Shown here one piece after another: positions 11,509 to 23,741 of a DNA stretch of 64,000 nucleotides. Origin of the DNA: Pyrus communis (taxonomy: Eukaryota > Streptophyta > Magnoliopsida > Rosales > Rosaceae); the NCBI RefSeq assembly GCF_963583255.1, contig NC_084813.1, positions 12,944,001 to 13,008,000 on the forward strand, in the 5' to 3' direction. Position 1 is the first letter of the stretch. The number at the start of each line of letters is the position of its first letter. Under the pieces are notes generated by a model. The model ran no database searches. It saw nothing but the letters and a program-made list of their open reading frames with translations, and had not been told where the DNA came from. Position numbers and translations under genes: made by a program.

Positions 11509-13466
11509 TGATAGGAGCGTATTTATGTTACTTAGCTATGTTGTTTCCTTGCATTTAGTGAGCTAATTACTACTTATTATAGTGTTTTAAGCTATTTTCG
11601 TGTGTTTGTTGGTCCTAATGGCAAAGTAGGCAAGAAAGTGCATTTTGGAGCCATTTGGAGCAATTTTGGGCATGGAATGGATAGCTTGCATATGGAGCAA
11701 GGTGGATGGATGAATTTCAAGTCAAAAAAGGCTAGGAACATGCTACAAATCTGGAGAAACAAGTTCAAGACAAAGGAGATAAGGAAAGAGCAAGAAACAT
11801 AGAACATTATTCAAACAACCTTATCTTATCCAAACCTTATCCTATCTTATCCTATCCTAATCTTTTGCTACCTTAATTCCAGCTGCAAAGAGGACTTAAT
11901 TTCACATTAGAACAACTAGATATATGGTTATAGAACACCCTATCTACTCCTACATAGGTGCCGCACCCTTTATCCCTTCTAGAAGTCCAATTTCTACCAC
12001 AAAGCACATTGTTTCTAGAATCCCTAGAAAGGTGGTGCCTTTCCCTCTTCTAGAAGCTCTAGAACCTGCAATCTTTTTCTCTTTCCTCCTTGGTCTTTGC
12101 CTTGGAACCCTAGTCCTTTTCCCCTAGGGTTGTGCAAATATTTTCCTAGCTGATTTCTACGACACCCTAATCTGATTTCCCTATGGTTTCAACTGTGCAT
12201 TACACACACACATATATATATATATACACATACATATGCTGCAGAAATCATCCATCCATTCACTCATTCATTCATTCATTCATTCATACATTCAGCCATC
12301 AAACACCATAATTCACACCACATCACCCTAGTGCCACAAGCAAAGAAGGAAGGAGAAGAGGACTTGTGCAATCTGCCACCATCCAAAGGGAGTGCCGCAA
12401 GCTTGCCATTGGAGTGTGGATCGTTTCTGGGTTCTTTCTATCCTTAGTTTTAGTTCAATGTTTATGTTAATTTGGTTTTCAATTATGATGAACATGTGGA
12501 ACTAATTTCTTTATAGTTGGAGGTGAATTCGAAGCCATAATTATATGCTTTATATGAATTGATTACATCTAGTTATTGTTTCTTAAGTCTTGAATGTGAT
12601 TTACTTATCTGAGTTATAAAAACTTGTTTATGTATGTTGGTTGAAGGTCGACACTTAATTTGCATACATGAATTTGATGCTAGAGTATAAGGGAGTTTCA
12701 CCTAATCGTTATGAACTTATATTCACAAGTAGTGGAAGTCACTAGTCATGATTGTGTTAAGTAAATCCTTGGTATGAGTATCATGCTTTTCATAGTTACG
12801 AATGCCTTGTCAATACTTATGGTTTTCAAAGAACTTAATGACCTTTGATATGTCTTTTTATCATGCTTTTCATAGTTAAGGAACTTGATACGGATAATTT
12901 GGTTACGATGCGTATTCCATCCAATTCAATGAGTTAAGGAAAATCTGAAAGTTAATTTGTGCTTTTCATGGTTAATTTGGGGCATTGTCATTCATAGTCT
13001 AAAGGAATAATAACTGGAAATATGTTTGTATGCATATATCATGTGTGGAGAAGGACCCTCTAACTAGCCTTTCACTCTTTTTCATTCACCAAATTCGTTT
13101 TCATAAAGTATTTTTTGCAAAGTTTCTATTTTAAGTTTTAAATTCGTCAAAAACTATCCCCCTTTCATTTAGTCTTGTTACTTGAGTCAAAATCTATTTT
13201 CTTTTAGTCTTTTGAGTCAAGTTAAGTCTTATTTTCGTCAAAATCACTTGTTAGGTCTAGAATTGAGTCTTTTTTATTGTTTGTTGCTGTTTTGAGTGTT
13301 TTAAGTTAGTTTTGAGTCTATAGAGTCTAATTTAGTGTTTTTAAATCTTATTTGTGTTGATTAGCATCCCTAGTTAATCCCCGGTCTAGAACGATCCCTA
13401 CTTACATATATACTACAATTGTCAACAATAGGGTTTAATTTGTGTGTCAAGTTGATTTTCACATCA
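11509..13466 (+). mobile_element. Solo LTR 1 of a long-LTR retroelement, nested in copia integrase
   Basis: 1958 bp beginning TGATAGGAGC and ending CACATCA, with no coding content. It shares most of its length with 15595-17246 and 59040-60387 (for example agtataagggagtttcacct and gaacgatccctactta). It interrupts a readable integrase frame. Flanks gccgc and gccac (offset by 2 nt at the right) suggest a worn 5-bp duplication. It includes CA/TA runs (12204-12228) and an attc tetranucleotide run (12257-12290). The family is probably Ty3/gypsy, judging from LTR length only. Confidence 0.8.
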
Positions 13467-15594
13467 TCGCCACTACGTACCAAAATGGGTCTTCAGAGAA
13501 AAATGAGAATCTATGTCGATTATGATTCGCCATCAATTGTTCGCTACTTAGAACCCTTGACAGGAGATCTCTTTACCGCACATTTTACGGATTATCACTT
13601 TGATGTGACAGTCTTCCTATCATTAGGGGGAGATAAGCATGCTAACATTCCTGTAGAACGCCTCGAATTGTCGCGGTATGCTCCCACCATGTCTCATTTA
13701 AATCTATGCACTACCCAGTCTGAAATTGAGGTGCGACGAATTATAAATCTTCAGAGCATTGCTCAAAGCATGCCGGATGCTTTTAATGATCTAGCAAAGG
13801 TGACAAGATCACATATACCCGCTACAAACACACCTAGAAGGTTAAATGTACCCTACGTACGTCAATTGCCCGTCTGGGAAGGCCCGACCGTCCCCGAATG
13901 TGGGGAGGCCGCACCCTTCACACGATAAGGTACATTGGCGGCTAGCCAATCATCTTCTTCGACCCTGAAGTGTGGTAAGCCCTCTGGTTCAAAGGATTCA
14001 TAACCCTAGAAAAAGGAAAATGGCACCATCTAGTGACCCTAGTTTGAATCTGACCATCGTTCACTCATCCATTCCAACGCATGAGGTTATTCTAGATTTT
14101 GGTCCACTACACAGTATTGGATGAGGTTTGGAATAAGAATGAGATGATCGTCGACGATGCATTCACGTACTCAGTAGCTATTGACATCATGCTTAGCGAT
14201 GGCATTGAACCACGTTCCGTCGATGAATGCCGATGTAGAACCGATTGGTCAAATTGGAAACAAGCAATCCAGGTAGAACTCAATTCACTCACGAAACAGA
14301 AGGTGTTTGAACCTATCGTTCCTACACCACCACGTGTAAAGCCTGTTGTCTACAAGTGGATTTTCGTGAGGAAGCGTAATGAGAAGAATGAAATAATGCG
14401 ATACAAAGCACGCCTCGTAGCGCAAGGCTTCTCTCAGCGCCCTGGGATTGATTACGAGGAGACGTATTCCCCCGCAATGGACGTTATAACATTCCGCTAC
14501 CTAATCAGTTTGGTAGTTTCCGAAAAACTGAATATGCAGCTTATGGACGTGGTAACCGCGTATCTCTATGAGGATCTAGATACGGAAATCTATATGAAAG
14601 TTCCAGAAGGACTTCCATTGATCAGTTCAAATAATTCTAGACCATGGAACACTCTCTCAATTAGGTTAAGGAGGTCATTCTACGGATTGAAACAATCTGG
14701 GCGGATGTGGTATAACCGTCTGAGTGAATATTTGACAAGTCAGGGTTATGTGAACAACGAACTATGCCCATGCGTGTTCATAAAGAAGTCACATTCCAGA
14801 TTTGCATTCATTGCAGTTGATGTCGATGACATGAATCTTATTGGGACTCCCGCAGAGCTTGAGGAAATTGCTGCACACTTGAAATCGGAATTTGAGATAA
14901 AGGATCTTGGGAAAACTCAATATTGTCTTGGCCTGAAGATCGAGCATTGTTCGGATGGAATCCTAGTACATCAATCGAACTACACCCAAAAGATGTTGCG
15001 TCGTTTTAATTAGGATAAAGCGAAGCCTTCAAGTGCACCCATGGTCGTTCGAACTCTAAATGCTAAACGAGGTCTCTTTCGTCTAAATAGGATGAGGAAG
15101 AGATTTTGGAACTCGAAGTTCCTTACCTAAGTGCAATTGGGGCTTTATTGTACTTGGCTTAGTGCACTAGACCAGACATCTCCTTCGCTGTGAATCTATT
15201 GGCTAGATACAGCAATGCGCCCACATGCAAACACTAGAATGGTGTTAAAGACATTTTCCGCTACCTCAAAGGTACTACGGATTTGGGTTTGTTCTATACC
15301 TGCGAATCTCCGAGTGTTGCTACCCCCTATAGCTCTTAGATTGATTCTCACCTTGTTGGTTATGTGAATGCTGGATATCTGTCTAACCCACATAGAGCAC
15401 GTTCTCAAATGGGCTATGTCTTTACTGTTGGAGACACCGATATATCTTGGAGGTCTACCAAGCAAACGCTAGTTGCAACTTCGTCTAACCATGCTAAGAT
15501 TCTCATCCTGTATGAAGCATCGCGTGAGTGTTTTTGGCTGAGAGAAGTTATGAGACATATTCGAAGCACTAGTGGTCTTACATCAGTCGTTGAC
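13467..15594 (+). pseudogene. Copia integrase tail, reverse transcriptase and RNase H, broken
   Basis: 13472-13928 continues the integrase C-terminal region (RKMRIYVDYDSPSIVRYLEP). 14099-15013 is a long open stretch of RVT_2-type reverse transcriptase (WKQAIQVELNSL, YKWIFVRKRN, RYKARLVAQGFSQRPGIDY, FYGLKQSGRMWYNRL). The catalytic YVDD box reads DVDD (about 14818-14829), so the Tyr is lost. 15030-15594 is the RNase H region (PDISFAVNLLARYS, then ISWRSTKQTLVATSS) with several stops and a frameshift near 15085. It is cut at 15594 by the second solo LTR. Confidence 0.9.
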
Positions 15595-17246
15595 TGATAG
15601 GAGCATATTTAGGCGACTTAGTTAGCTTGTTTTTGTGCATTTATGTTGTTAGTTCATAGTTATTTTAGTAGTTTAAGCTATTTTCGTGTGTTTTTAGGTT
15701 CACATGGCTAAGGAAGCAAAAAGGTGCATTTTGGAGCATTTTGGAGCAAAATTGGACTTGGAATGGATAGCTTATGCTTGGAGCAAAAGGAATGGACGAA
15801 TTTGAAGACCTAAAGATGTTAAGTTTCCTAATCACAAGAGGATTCCTAGTCAAAGAAGGTTTCCTACTTGAAGTAGGAAAGTTAAGCCAAGGTTTCCTAT
15901 TTTGGTTTAACCTTTCTTAATCCTAAAAGACTCATGTTTCAGCAACATTAAAGACTTCTATACATTCTAGGACATAAACCAAACTCTCCTTGCAACATAA
16001 CAAGGAAGAAGAGAAGAAAAAGAAGCCGCACCACCATACCATCCTAAATCCATTCAAAACCCAGAAATCTGTCCACAAATCACCCTAGACCTCTTGTGCC
16101 GCAACCTTGCAAGGAAGAAGAGAAGAAAAAGAAGCCTTGGACGTTTGTGCATTCAAGTTGGAGTGTTGAAGCGTTTTTAGGTGTAATCTATCTTTTGTTT
16201 TCAATGTTTAATTCAATTTCCCATTGTTTTGTTGTGAACATGAGAGGCTAAACTCGTTTTAGCTAGGGGAGGCTTTGAAACCATGATTACGTTTATAATA
16301 TGAGTTGATTAATTCCAGTTGTGATTTCATAAATTGTGAATGCAATTTACTTAACCATTTGATGGATAACTTATTCTTGTATGTTGATTAGGGAGGCCTA
16401 CTTAATTTTCATGCTTGAATTTGGTGCTAGAATATAAGGGAGTTTCACATAATCGTCACAAACTTATATTCACAAGTAGTTAAGGTTGTTTTCACAATCA
16501 TGTTAAGTAAATTCCTAACATGAGTATCATGATGTCATAGTTACGAGTGCTTTGTCAATACTTATGATTTTCATTGAATGTAATGATCTTTGATTGTATC
16601 TCTATTATGATGTCATGTAGGGAACTTTTGAAGAATGCTTTGGGTTGTCGTATGATGTCATCCAATCCAATAACTTAAGGAAATTATGAGGGTTAATTAG
16701 TGATGTCACGGTTAATCTGGGGTGTTGAGGTTCATGGTTTATCGAAAAAGCAACTAGAAATCAATTTAGGTTTAAATGTATCATGTGTGGAAAAGTATCC
16801 CTTAGCTATCTAATCATCCATTGGTTTTCCCAAATTCGTCAAAATCTATTTTAAGTCTTTTATTTACTTGTTTTTCTCTTAAATTCGTCCAAAACCCAAT
16901 CCTCTTTACTTACTTGTTTCAAATCTGTCCAAAAGTGTGTTTTTGAGTCTTTTGAGTCAAAACTAATTCTATTTTTGTCCAAATTATGTCCTAGAGTCTA
17001 AATTGAGTCTTTTGGATTGTTTTGTGTTGTTTTGAGTCTTTTAAGTTTGTTTTGAGTCATATAAGTTTAGTTAAGAGTCTTTGAGTTTGTTTAAGTGTTC
17101 TCAAACATATTTTTGTATCTTTGAGTCAAAGTTTTCATTAGATTAGCAATTCCTCCTAATCCCCGGCCTAGAACGATCCCTACTTATATCTTTACTACAA
17201 TTGTCAACAAGAGGGTTTAATTTGAGTGTTATTATTTATCACATCA
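15595..17246 (+). mobile_element. Solo LTR 2, with perfect 5-bp target duplication
   Basis: 1652 bp, TGATAGGAGC...CACATCA, flanked on both sides by ttgac (15590-15594 and 17247-17251). Removing it and one ttgac restores a continuous copia RNase H reading frame (SVVD then LSTTIFEDNA). It has no internal coding region, so it is a solo LTR left by recombination. It is related to the copies at 11509 and 59040. Confidence 0.92.
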
Positions 17247-17515
17247 TTGACCTTTCTACGACGATCTTTGAAGACAATGCAACATGTATCGAGTAGCTGA
17301 AGAAGGGATACATCAAAGGAGACAACACCAAGCACATAGCGTCGAATTTCTTTTACTCACACCAGCAACAGTAGCATCAGAACATTGAAGTCAAGCAAAT
17401 CCGTTCCCAAGATAACGTAGCCGATCTCTTTACCAAGTCATTACCCAAGTCTACATTTCAAAAGCTCGTCCAAGGAATTGGTATGCGTAAATTATCTGAG
17501 TTGAATCACTTGTAG
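17247..17515 (+). pseudogene. Copia RNase H C-terminus
   Basis: Resumes after solo LTR 2 with TTIFEDNATCIE, then NTKHIASNFFYSHQQQ and QIRSQDNVADLFTKSLPKST, the usual copia pol ending, and terminates at TAG 17513. Two internal stops are present (near 17296 and 17373). 17516-17943 is the 3' untranslated part with two purine tracts (cttagggggag about 17542 and gtgggggag at 17935-17943). Confidence 0.87.
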
Positions 17516-17943
17516 TTCTCTTATTTAGAAGTTATGTCTAACTTAGGGGGAGTATCTTGAAACATACTCACATGATCTTAATGTACTCTTTTTCCCTACG
17601 ATTAGGAGTATTTTCCCACTGGGTTTTTGCTACCCATCTAGATTTAAATGAGGCACCCATCCCGGGATGATCATACTCCGTTGAGTTCACTACCTTCGTC
17701 CAGTTTGATGAGCGTTTTAGACATTATGCATATTTTCTTACTTTTCCCCTTAGTCTATGGGTTTTCCCCATTCCTTGGGTTTTACCATAGCAAAATTTTT
17801 GTGAGTTTTTACAAATGCATACTTCAAAGTAAATTTGAGACTCGCGATCACCCGTTGTGTCGATGACTTCATCAACTATTCTACCTTATCTGCTGAAGAT
17901 CTGATGCGATAGTTTGTTGAGTATTGACACACTCGTGGGGGAG

Positions 17944-18210
17944 TGTTGTAGTCATATTTAGAATAGGAATGTGATTGTGTAAATCCTAGGGAATCTAGGA
18001 AAGTATTATATATTCCTATTAGGATTAGATTACTTATTAAATGTTGTAATCCTAAAGGGAAAGGTTTTACCCTTTCCACTACTATAAATAAATGCACAAT
18101 GGGATGAATCAAACATACTTCACAATTAAATCAATCTCTCTTCTCTCTTAATATTGCCGAACCTTTCTCTCTCCAAACCCTAGATCGTTCAATCAAATAG
18201 GCCTACAACA
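17944..18210 (+). repeat. Copia 3' LTR
   Basis: 267 bp, TGTTG...CAACA, closely matching 7403-7672 with scattered substitutions and a short indel in the CT-rich stretch. The following ataat is the probable worn target duplication of gtaat at 7398-7402. 18211-18615 beyond it shows no gene. Confidence 0.93.
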
Positions 18211-18625
18211 ATAATGAGTGGTTATTGTGGGGGTTTATAAGTTTTATGAAAGTCTCCATGTTTTGAACTTGTCCCTTATGTTTAGTGGTGGATGAAAGTC
18301 AATTGTATGAACCATTGAATCATGCCACGTTTATATCAACTTGGATACTTAAATTTTTACTATATACATAATAACTTTGGACTAAAGAAAACCAAACCGG
18401 TCAATTTTTGTTGGTTTGGGTTTCACACTTAAATAATGCTATTTTTTAAAAAAAAAAAACTTACCATAGTTATTTGTTACTATTATGATCGTCCCACAAA
18501 TTAATATCAAATATTTACCATTAGACAAAAACATACAGTATATTTCAAGGAACTCTACTAGTTTTTAAACATTTATGAAGAGACAAAATCCAAAAACAAC
18601 TAAAGCCTAGCAAAAAACATTGAAA

Positions 18626-21600
18626 AATATTAGTAACTGAAAAGATCAAGGCTACAAGAATCCAGTTGTTAAAGTGGGTGAAAAATATTGAAAGGTCTGT
18701 TCTGGGTGAAATAGCGGCAACAGAGGACAAATTAAATTGTCTATTCGGTCAACCGTTCATTGAAACAACCATTGCTCAACGCCATGAATTATATTCTAAA
18801 CTCCATTCCTTACTAGCTTAGGAAAAAGCATTTTGGAGGCAAAGATCACGAGAAAATTGGATTCAGCTTGGGGACAAAAACACGAAGTACTTTCACCAAC
18901 GTGCAAATAGAAGACAATGGATAAATGGTTTAGTTGGGTTGTTTGATGAACATGGCGCTTGGCATGAAGATAAAAATGGTATGGAGAGAATGATTGTGGA
19001 TTACTTTATGAATCTTTTTATTGTCCGGAACCTACCGATGCTTCGGAAAACTTAAGCTATGTTGAACCAAAGGTGTCAGCTGAGATGAATGCCAAACTGC
19101 TCCTACCTTTTTTGAATGAGGAAATCAAACATGTCCTGGTTCAGATGCATTCGACTAAGGCTCCGGGTCCTGATGGTATGTCCTCTGGCTTTTATCAGAA
19201 ACATTGGGAGATTGTGGGACAAGATGTTTGCAATGGGGTTTGATCGCTACTGTCTTCAGGTTGTATACTGCAAAAAATTAACTTCACTCATGTTACTCTC
19301 ATCCTAAAGAACAAACATCCAACGTTAATGACCTAACTCAGGCCGATTAGCTTATGTAACATCATTTACAAGATTTGCTCAAAGGTTCTTACCAACAAGT
19401 TAAAGAGAATTCTTCCATATATTATTTCTCCAGCATAGAGTGCTTTTGTCCCAAGAAGATTAATTTCCGATAATAGCTTAGTTGCTTTGGAGATTGCACA
19501 TTATATGCATAAGAAAAAAAGCGGGTGGAACGGGATGATGGCATTAAAATTGGATATTAGTAAAGCCTATGACCGTATTGAATGGAATTTTCTTGAGCAA
19601 ATGACGAGGAAGTTGGGTTTTGTGGAGGCATGGATTCAATTGGTGATATGTGTTACCACAGTTACTTATTCGTTCAAACTAAATGGTGATCCCGTAGGTT
19701 ACATTCATCCAAAGTGTGGTACAAGGCAAGGGGATCCCCTTTCACCCTTCCATTTTGTCATTTGTGCCGAGGGATTATCAGCCATGTTTGAGGCATGGGA
19801 AAGACAAGGACAAATTGAAGGAGTAAAGGTGCGCAAAGAGGCACCAAGTGTGCACCATTTGTTATTCACAAATGATAGTTTTATTTTCACTAGAAGCACA
19901 CTTCATGCGTGCGTACAAGTGAAAAACTTACTGAAAATCTATGAATTGGCCTCTAGCAAGAGATTAATTTCCAAAAAAGTTGTGTGGCCTTTATTGGAAA
20001 TCTAACTAAGTACAACAGATAATTGCTAGTAGATTGTTTGGGTATGCCACGGGTGAACTATCATGATCGAGATCTTGGGATTCCCATCTTTATTGGTAAA
20101 GCTAAGAAAGCCAGTTTTGCATATATTAAGGATCGATTATGGAAGAAGCTTAATGGGTGGAAAGGTAGTTTGCTTAACAATGCAGGGAAAAAGATCCTAA
20201 TCAAGACTTTGGCCTAGGCCATACCATTATACACAATGCAGACGTTTTTATTGCCCAAAACGTTTTGCAATGAATTAAATCAAATGGTTGCTCAATTTTG
20301 GTAGGGACGGGAACAAGACAAACAGAAGATTCATTGGTTGAAGTGGCGCAAATTATGCAAACCCAAAAGCGAATGAGGTCTCGGTTTCAAAGAATTTTAT
20401 GCTTTTAATCTCACTCAACTGGTGAAACAAGGTTAGAGAATGCTCTTTCAGCCTAAGTCCCTTGCTGCTCAATTATTTAAAGCAAGGTATTTTCCCAAGC
20501 ATGATTTTCTTTTAGCCCCTGTGAAAGCTAGTTCCTCTTATTGCTGGAGAAGTATTGTGGAAACTCGAATTATTATTCGTAGGGGAGCAAGATGGAGGGT
20601 AAGTGATATGACTTCAATCAAAATCTGGGGTGACAGTTGGTTGCCTAAAGACCATTTTTATAAAGTGCTAAGTCCTATTCCGATGGGTGTGGAGCGTGAT
20701 ACAACTGTTAATTGTCTCTTCAATGAGATGAGAACACCGATTGGAATTTAGAGTTAATTCATATTATTTTCTATGAGGAAGAGGCTGCTCTGATCATATG
20801 CATCCCTCTAAGTTTGTTCAAACAGCTCGATACCTTGATTTGGATAGGGAGAAAAATGGTATTTTCACAACAAAAAGCGCTTATCATGTGGCTCGGTTTT
20901 GCGGAGTTATTTCTAAAGATGAACCTAGTGGGTGTACTATGAATGTGGATATCAAATATTTATGACAGGCACTTTGGAGAGCCCGCGTTCTGGGGAAAAT
21001 AAAAATTTATGTTTGGCAGTGTTGTTGGAATGTGATACCAACTAAGGTAAACTTGCGAAAAGGGAAGGTTGTAAGGGAAGAAATATGCATATTATGCGGT
21101 AGGGACCCCAAAAATTGTGGAACATGCATTACTGGACTACCCAAGGTCTGTATCCATATGGTTTCAAGTGTTTTGGGTCTACGTATAAGAGGGGAGAGAC
21201 ATGGGGGGATGAGGGAATAGCTGAAGGAGCTAGCTACTTCGATGTTAAGGGAGAGCTTCGATATGGTATTAGCTATCATATGGAATATCTGGAAAGAAAG
21301 TAACTCCTTTTTATGGAGGGGTGCAACCATGGATCCAGTGGATGTTCATACCAAAACACATACTTAGTTGAATGAACATAAAAGGTGGCATAAAGTTAAA
21401 AAGTCTAGCAGGGTTCCTACCATGCATAAATGGCATCAACCTGGCCATGGTTGGATTAAATGCAACTTTGATGGTGCTTAGGATGAAAACAAAGCTCTCG
21501 GAGGAAGTACAGTGGTGGTTCGTGACGAGAATGGGAAGTTTGTGGTAGCCAAATTAGTGCAATTTTCTGGGGTTCACCTATGTTGGTAGAGATTCTTGCA

Positions 21601-22083
21601 GCTTGTGCAACTGTGGAAGTAGGCAGACAATTGCAGGCAACGCATTTGATTTTTGAAAGTGATGCTTTGTTGGTTATTAAGGCTTTGCAGCAGGATGTGG
21701 TTGCCAACAATGGCCCATTTGGGCACCTTTTGCATGATATTCATCTTATGCTGCAGCCATTTCCTTATTGGAATTTTGAATATGGTCCAAGAGAATCCAA
21801 TAAAGTGCTCATCGGGTGGCGAGAATGGGTATAGTTTCAGTTAACCGGGGCGTTTGGCTTGAGGATTCCCTAATGTAATTTCTGATCTACTATTTGAGGA
21901 TAACTATATTATCTAACTAATTAGTGCGGGATGCTCTTTTTCCCTTACTCTGGGTTGAAATCCCCGGCAAGGTTTTTATCGAGGCCTATTGTAAGAACCT
22001 TACCCCCTTGTTATGTACGTATTCCTTCGTTATCAATGAATATCGTACTTTCACTCAAAAACCAAAAAAACAAAAACAATTGA
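18626..22083 (+). mobile_element. L1-type LINE, 5' truncated
   Basis: Non-LTR element lacking the endonuclease half. Its end is A-rich (about 22058-22078) after a 3' UTR containing ttgaaatccccggcaagg. A 10-bp direct repeat, aacattgaaa, lies at 18616-18625 and 22084-22093 and may be the target duplication; being AT-rich it could be chance. Plus-strand ORF2 domains are described separately. Confidence 0.85.
18640..21835 (+). pseudogene. LINE ORF2: reverse transcriptase, zinc-binding region, RNase H
   Basis: The order is a pre-RT linker (GDKNTKYFHQRANRRQ near 18870), then the RT core at 19487-20005 with LDISKAYDRIEW and GTRQGDPLSP. The catalytic box reads FTND instead of the usual FADD. Next is the post-RT region (LFKARYFPKHDFL, then GARWRVSDMTSIKIWGDSWL at 20440-20751). 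A zinc-binding RT tail follows (VWQCCWNVIPT...EEICILCG near 21010-21100). Last is a plant-type RNase H near 21440-21790 (WIKCNFDGA, then FESDALLVIKALQQ). Stops and frame changes break it throughout, so it is not functional. Confidence 0.88.
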
Positions 22084-22174
22084 AACATTGAAACAATTTT
22101 TTAAAATAATAGCCATACTCCTAACGATTCTATTTATTAACAAAGCCTAGCCCACATAACTTAATAAAATTAAT

Positions 22175-23045
22175 GTGTCATCATCTCTACCCTTCATTCG
22201 AGCACTTTTGTGGAATCACTTTCAAAACTATATGCAGATTCCACTTGTATCCTTTATTATTAGAATTAGTCCATCCTTTTTACATTTTCCACATAATTTA
22301 ATAAAATTAATGTGTCATTATCTCTATCCTTCATTACTAAAATACATGCCATCGGTCAAACTTGTCCTTAACCATTTTTGCAAATTCACTTTCAAATACA
22401 TGTAGAATCATTTTTGTATATTTTTTTAGTATAATCAGTTTGTATAATTTTAGTAGAATCAATTTGTAAATTTTCAATACAACTACATACATGATATCAA
22501 TTCGACCCATCCTCGACCATTTTCGTAGAATCAATTTTAAATACATGTAAAATCAGTTTTATATAATTTTTAGTAGAATCAATTTGTATAATGTTATTAG
22601 AATCAGTTTGTATAATTTTAGTAGTATCAGGTTATACATTTTCAACAAAACTACATACATGCCATTAGTACAACCCGTCATGGACCATTTTCGCAGAATC
22701 AATTTCAAATACACGTAGGATTAGTTTTATATAAATTTTACTAGAATCAGTTTGTATATTTTTAACAAAACTACATACATGCCATCAGTTCAACCCATTC
22801 TCAACTATTTTTGCAGAATCAACAAATACATGTAGAGTCATTTTTGTATACTTTTTCATAGAATCAGTTTGTATACTTCTAGTAGAATCATTTTTACATA
22901 CATGTTATTAATCTAACTCGTCATCGACCATTTTTGTAGAATTAATTTCAAATACATGCATTATCAATTTTGTATACTTTTTAGTAGAATTAGCTTGTAT
23001 ATTTGTATATTTTCAACATAACCATATACATGCCATCATTCCAAC
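22175..23045 (+). repeat. AT-rich tandem array, left part
   Basis: Imperfect units of about 120-190 bp (mostly 120-165) built around agaatcagtttgtat and catgccatcagtccaaccc. Anchor phrases recur near 22338, 22492, 22658, 22780, 22903 and 23030. The unit is itself made of shorter related phrases such as gtagaatcagtttgtata. Open frames through it are repeat by-products. The array continues at 29507 after the hAT insertion. Confidence 0.85.
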
Positions 23046-23741
23046 TAGTGGTAGGTTGAAAAAACCGAAAACCTAAAAAAAGGAGACCAAAATTGAAATT
23101 GTAACAAAAAAAACCGAATCGAAAGAAAAAACCGAACAAAAAAAAAAAATTGAACCAAACCGAAGTTAGTGTTAAACAACTTCGTTTTACACCTTAGATA
23201 GGTGATGTCATTTTTTACTCATAAGTTTATGTCATTTTGGTTTGTGCTACTAACCCTAGGCGTTTCTTCACTTCTCCGCCTATGTTTCTCCCTGCGCCTC
23301 CCTCTCCATCTCCCTCACTCTTACTTCTTTGTCTGTGTTTCTCCCGCTGTCTCCCTCTCATAGCCTCACCGTCAAGCACATGCCCGCCTCTCCGTCTTGA
23401 CAATCAGACTCGACACTTGACAGCCATTGCAAAGGTAAAAATATGCGATCCTTTTCTCCTAATCTCAAGATCTTTGTTTTTTAAAGTCACTTAATTTCTT
23501 ATCACATTCATAGAGGCCACCCTTAATTTTGTCATAATTTTTTAAGTTATTTAATTTTAATTTCTAGCTCTCTGCGAATTCTGAGAGAAGATATGTTTCT
23601 TGTACACTTTAATCAGGCATTATTGCATATAATATGTTTTGGTCAAAATTATGCCTATTTATGCACTTTAATTTCTTATACTTTTTTTAAGTTATACTCT
23701 GTATCCCGCAAGAGGTCATAGAATGACTAGTTGTTGGCACT

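Larger units (their letters stand above)
7403..18210 (+). mobile_element. Ty1/copia LTR retrotransposon, decayed, with two nested solo LTRs
   Basis: Bounded by near-identical LTRs (7403-7672 and 17944-18210) that begin TGTTG and end CAACA. Between them, in order, are a leader, gag, protease, integrase, reverse transcriptase and RNase H, the Ty1/copia order. The flanks gtaat and ataat are a probable 5-bp target duplication with one mismatch. The purine tract gtgggggag sits just before the 3' LTR. Every coding part carries stops, many explained by C-to-T changes, so it cannot make its own proteins. Two long solo LTRs (11509-13466, 15595-17246) interrupt it; without them it would be about 7.2 kb. 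Confidence 0.95.

Noticed and set aside
22337..22546. Minus-strand ORF with repeated KLILLK phrases
   Set aside because: Translation of the AT-rich tandem array.
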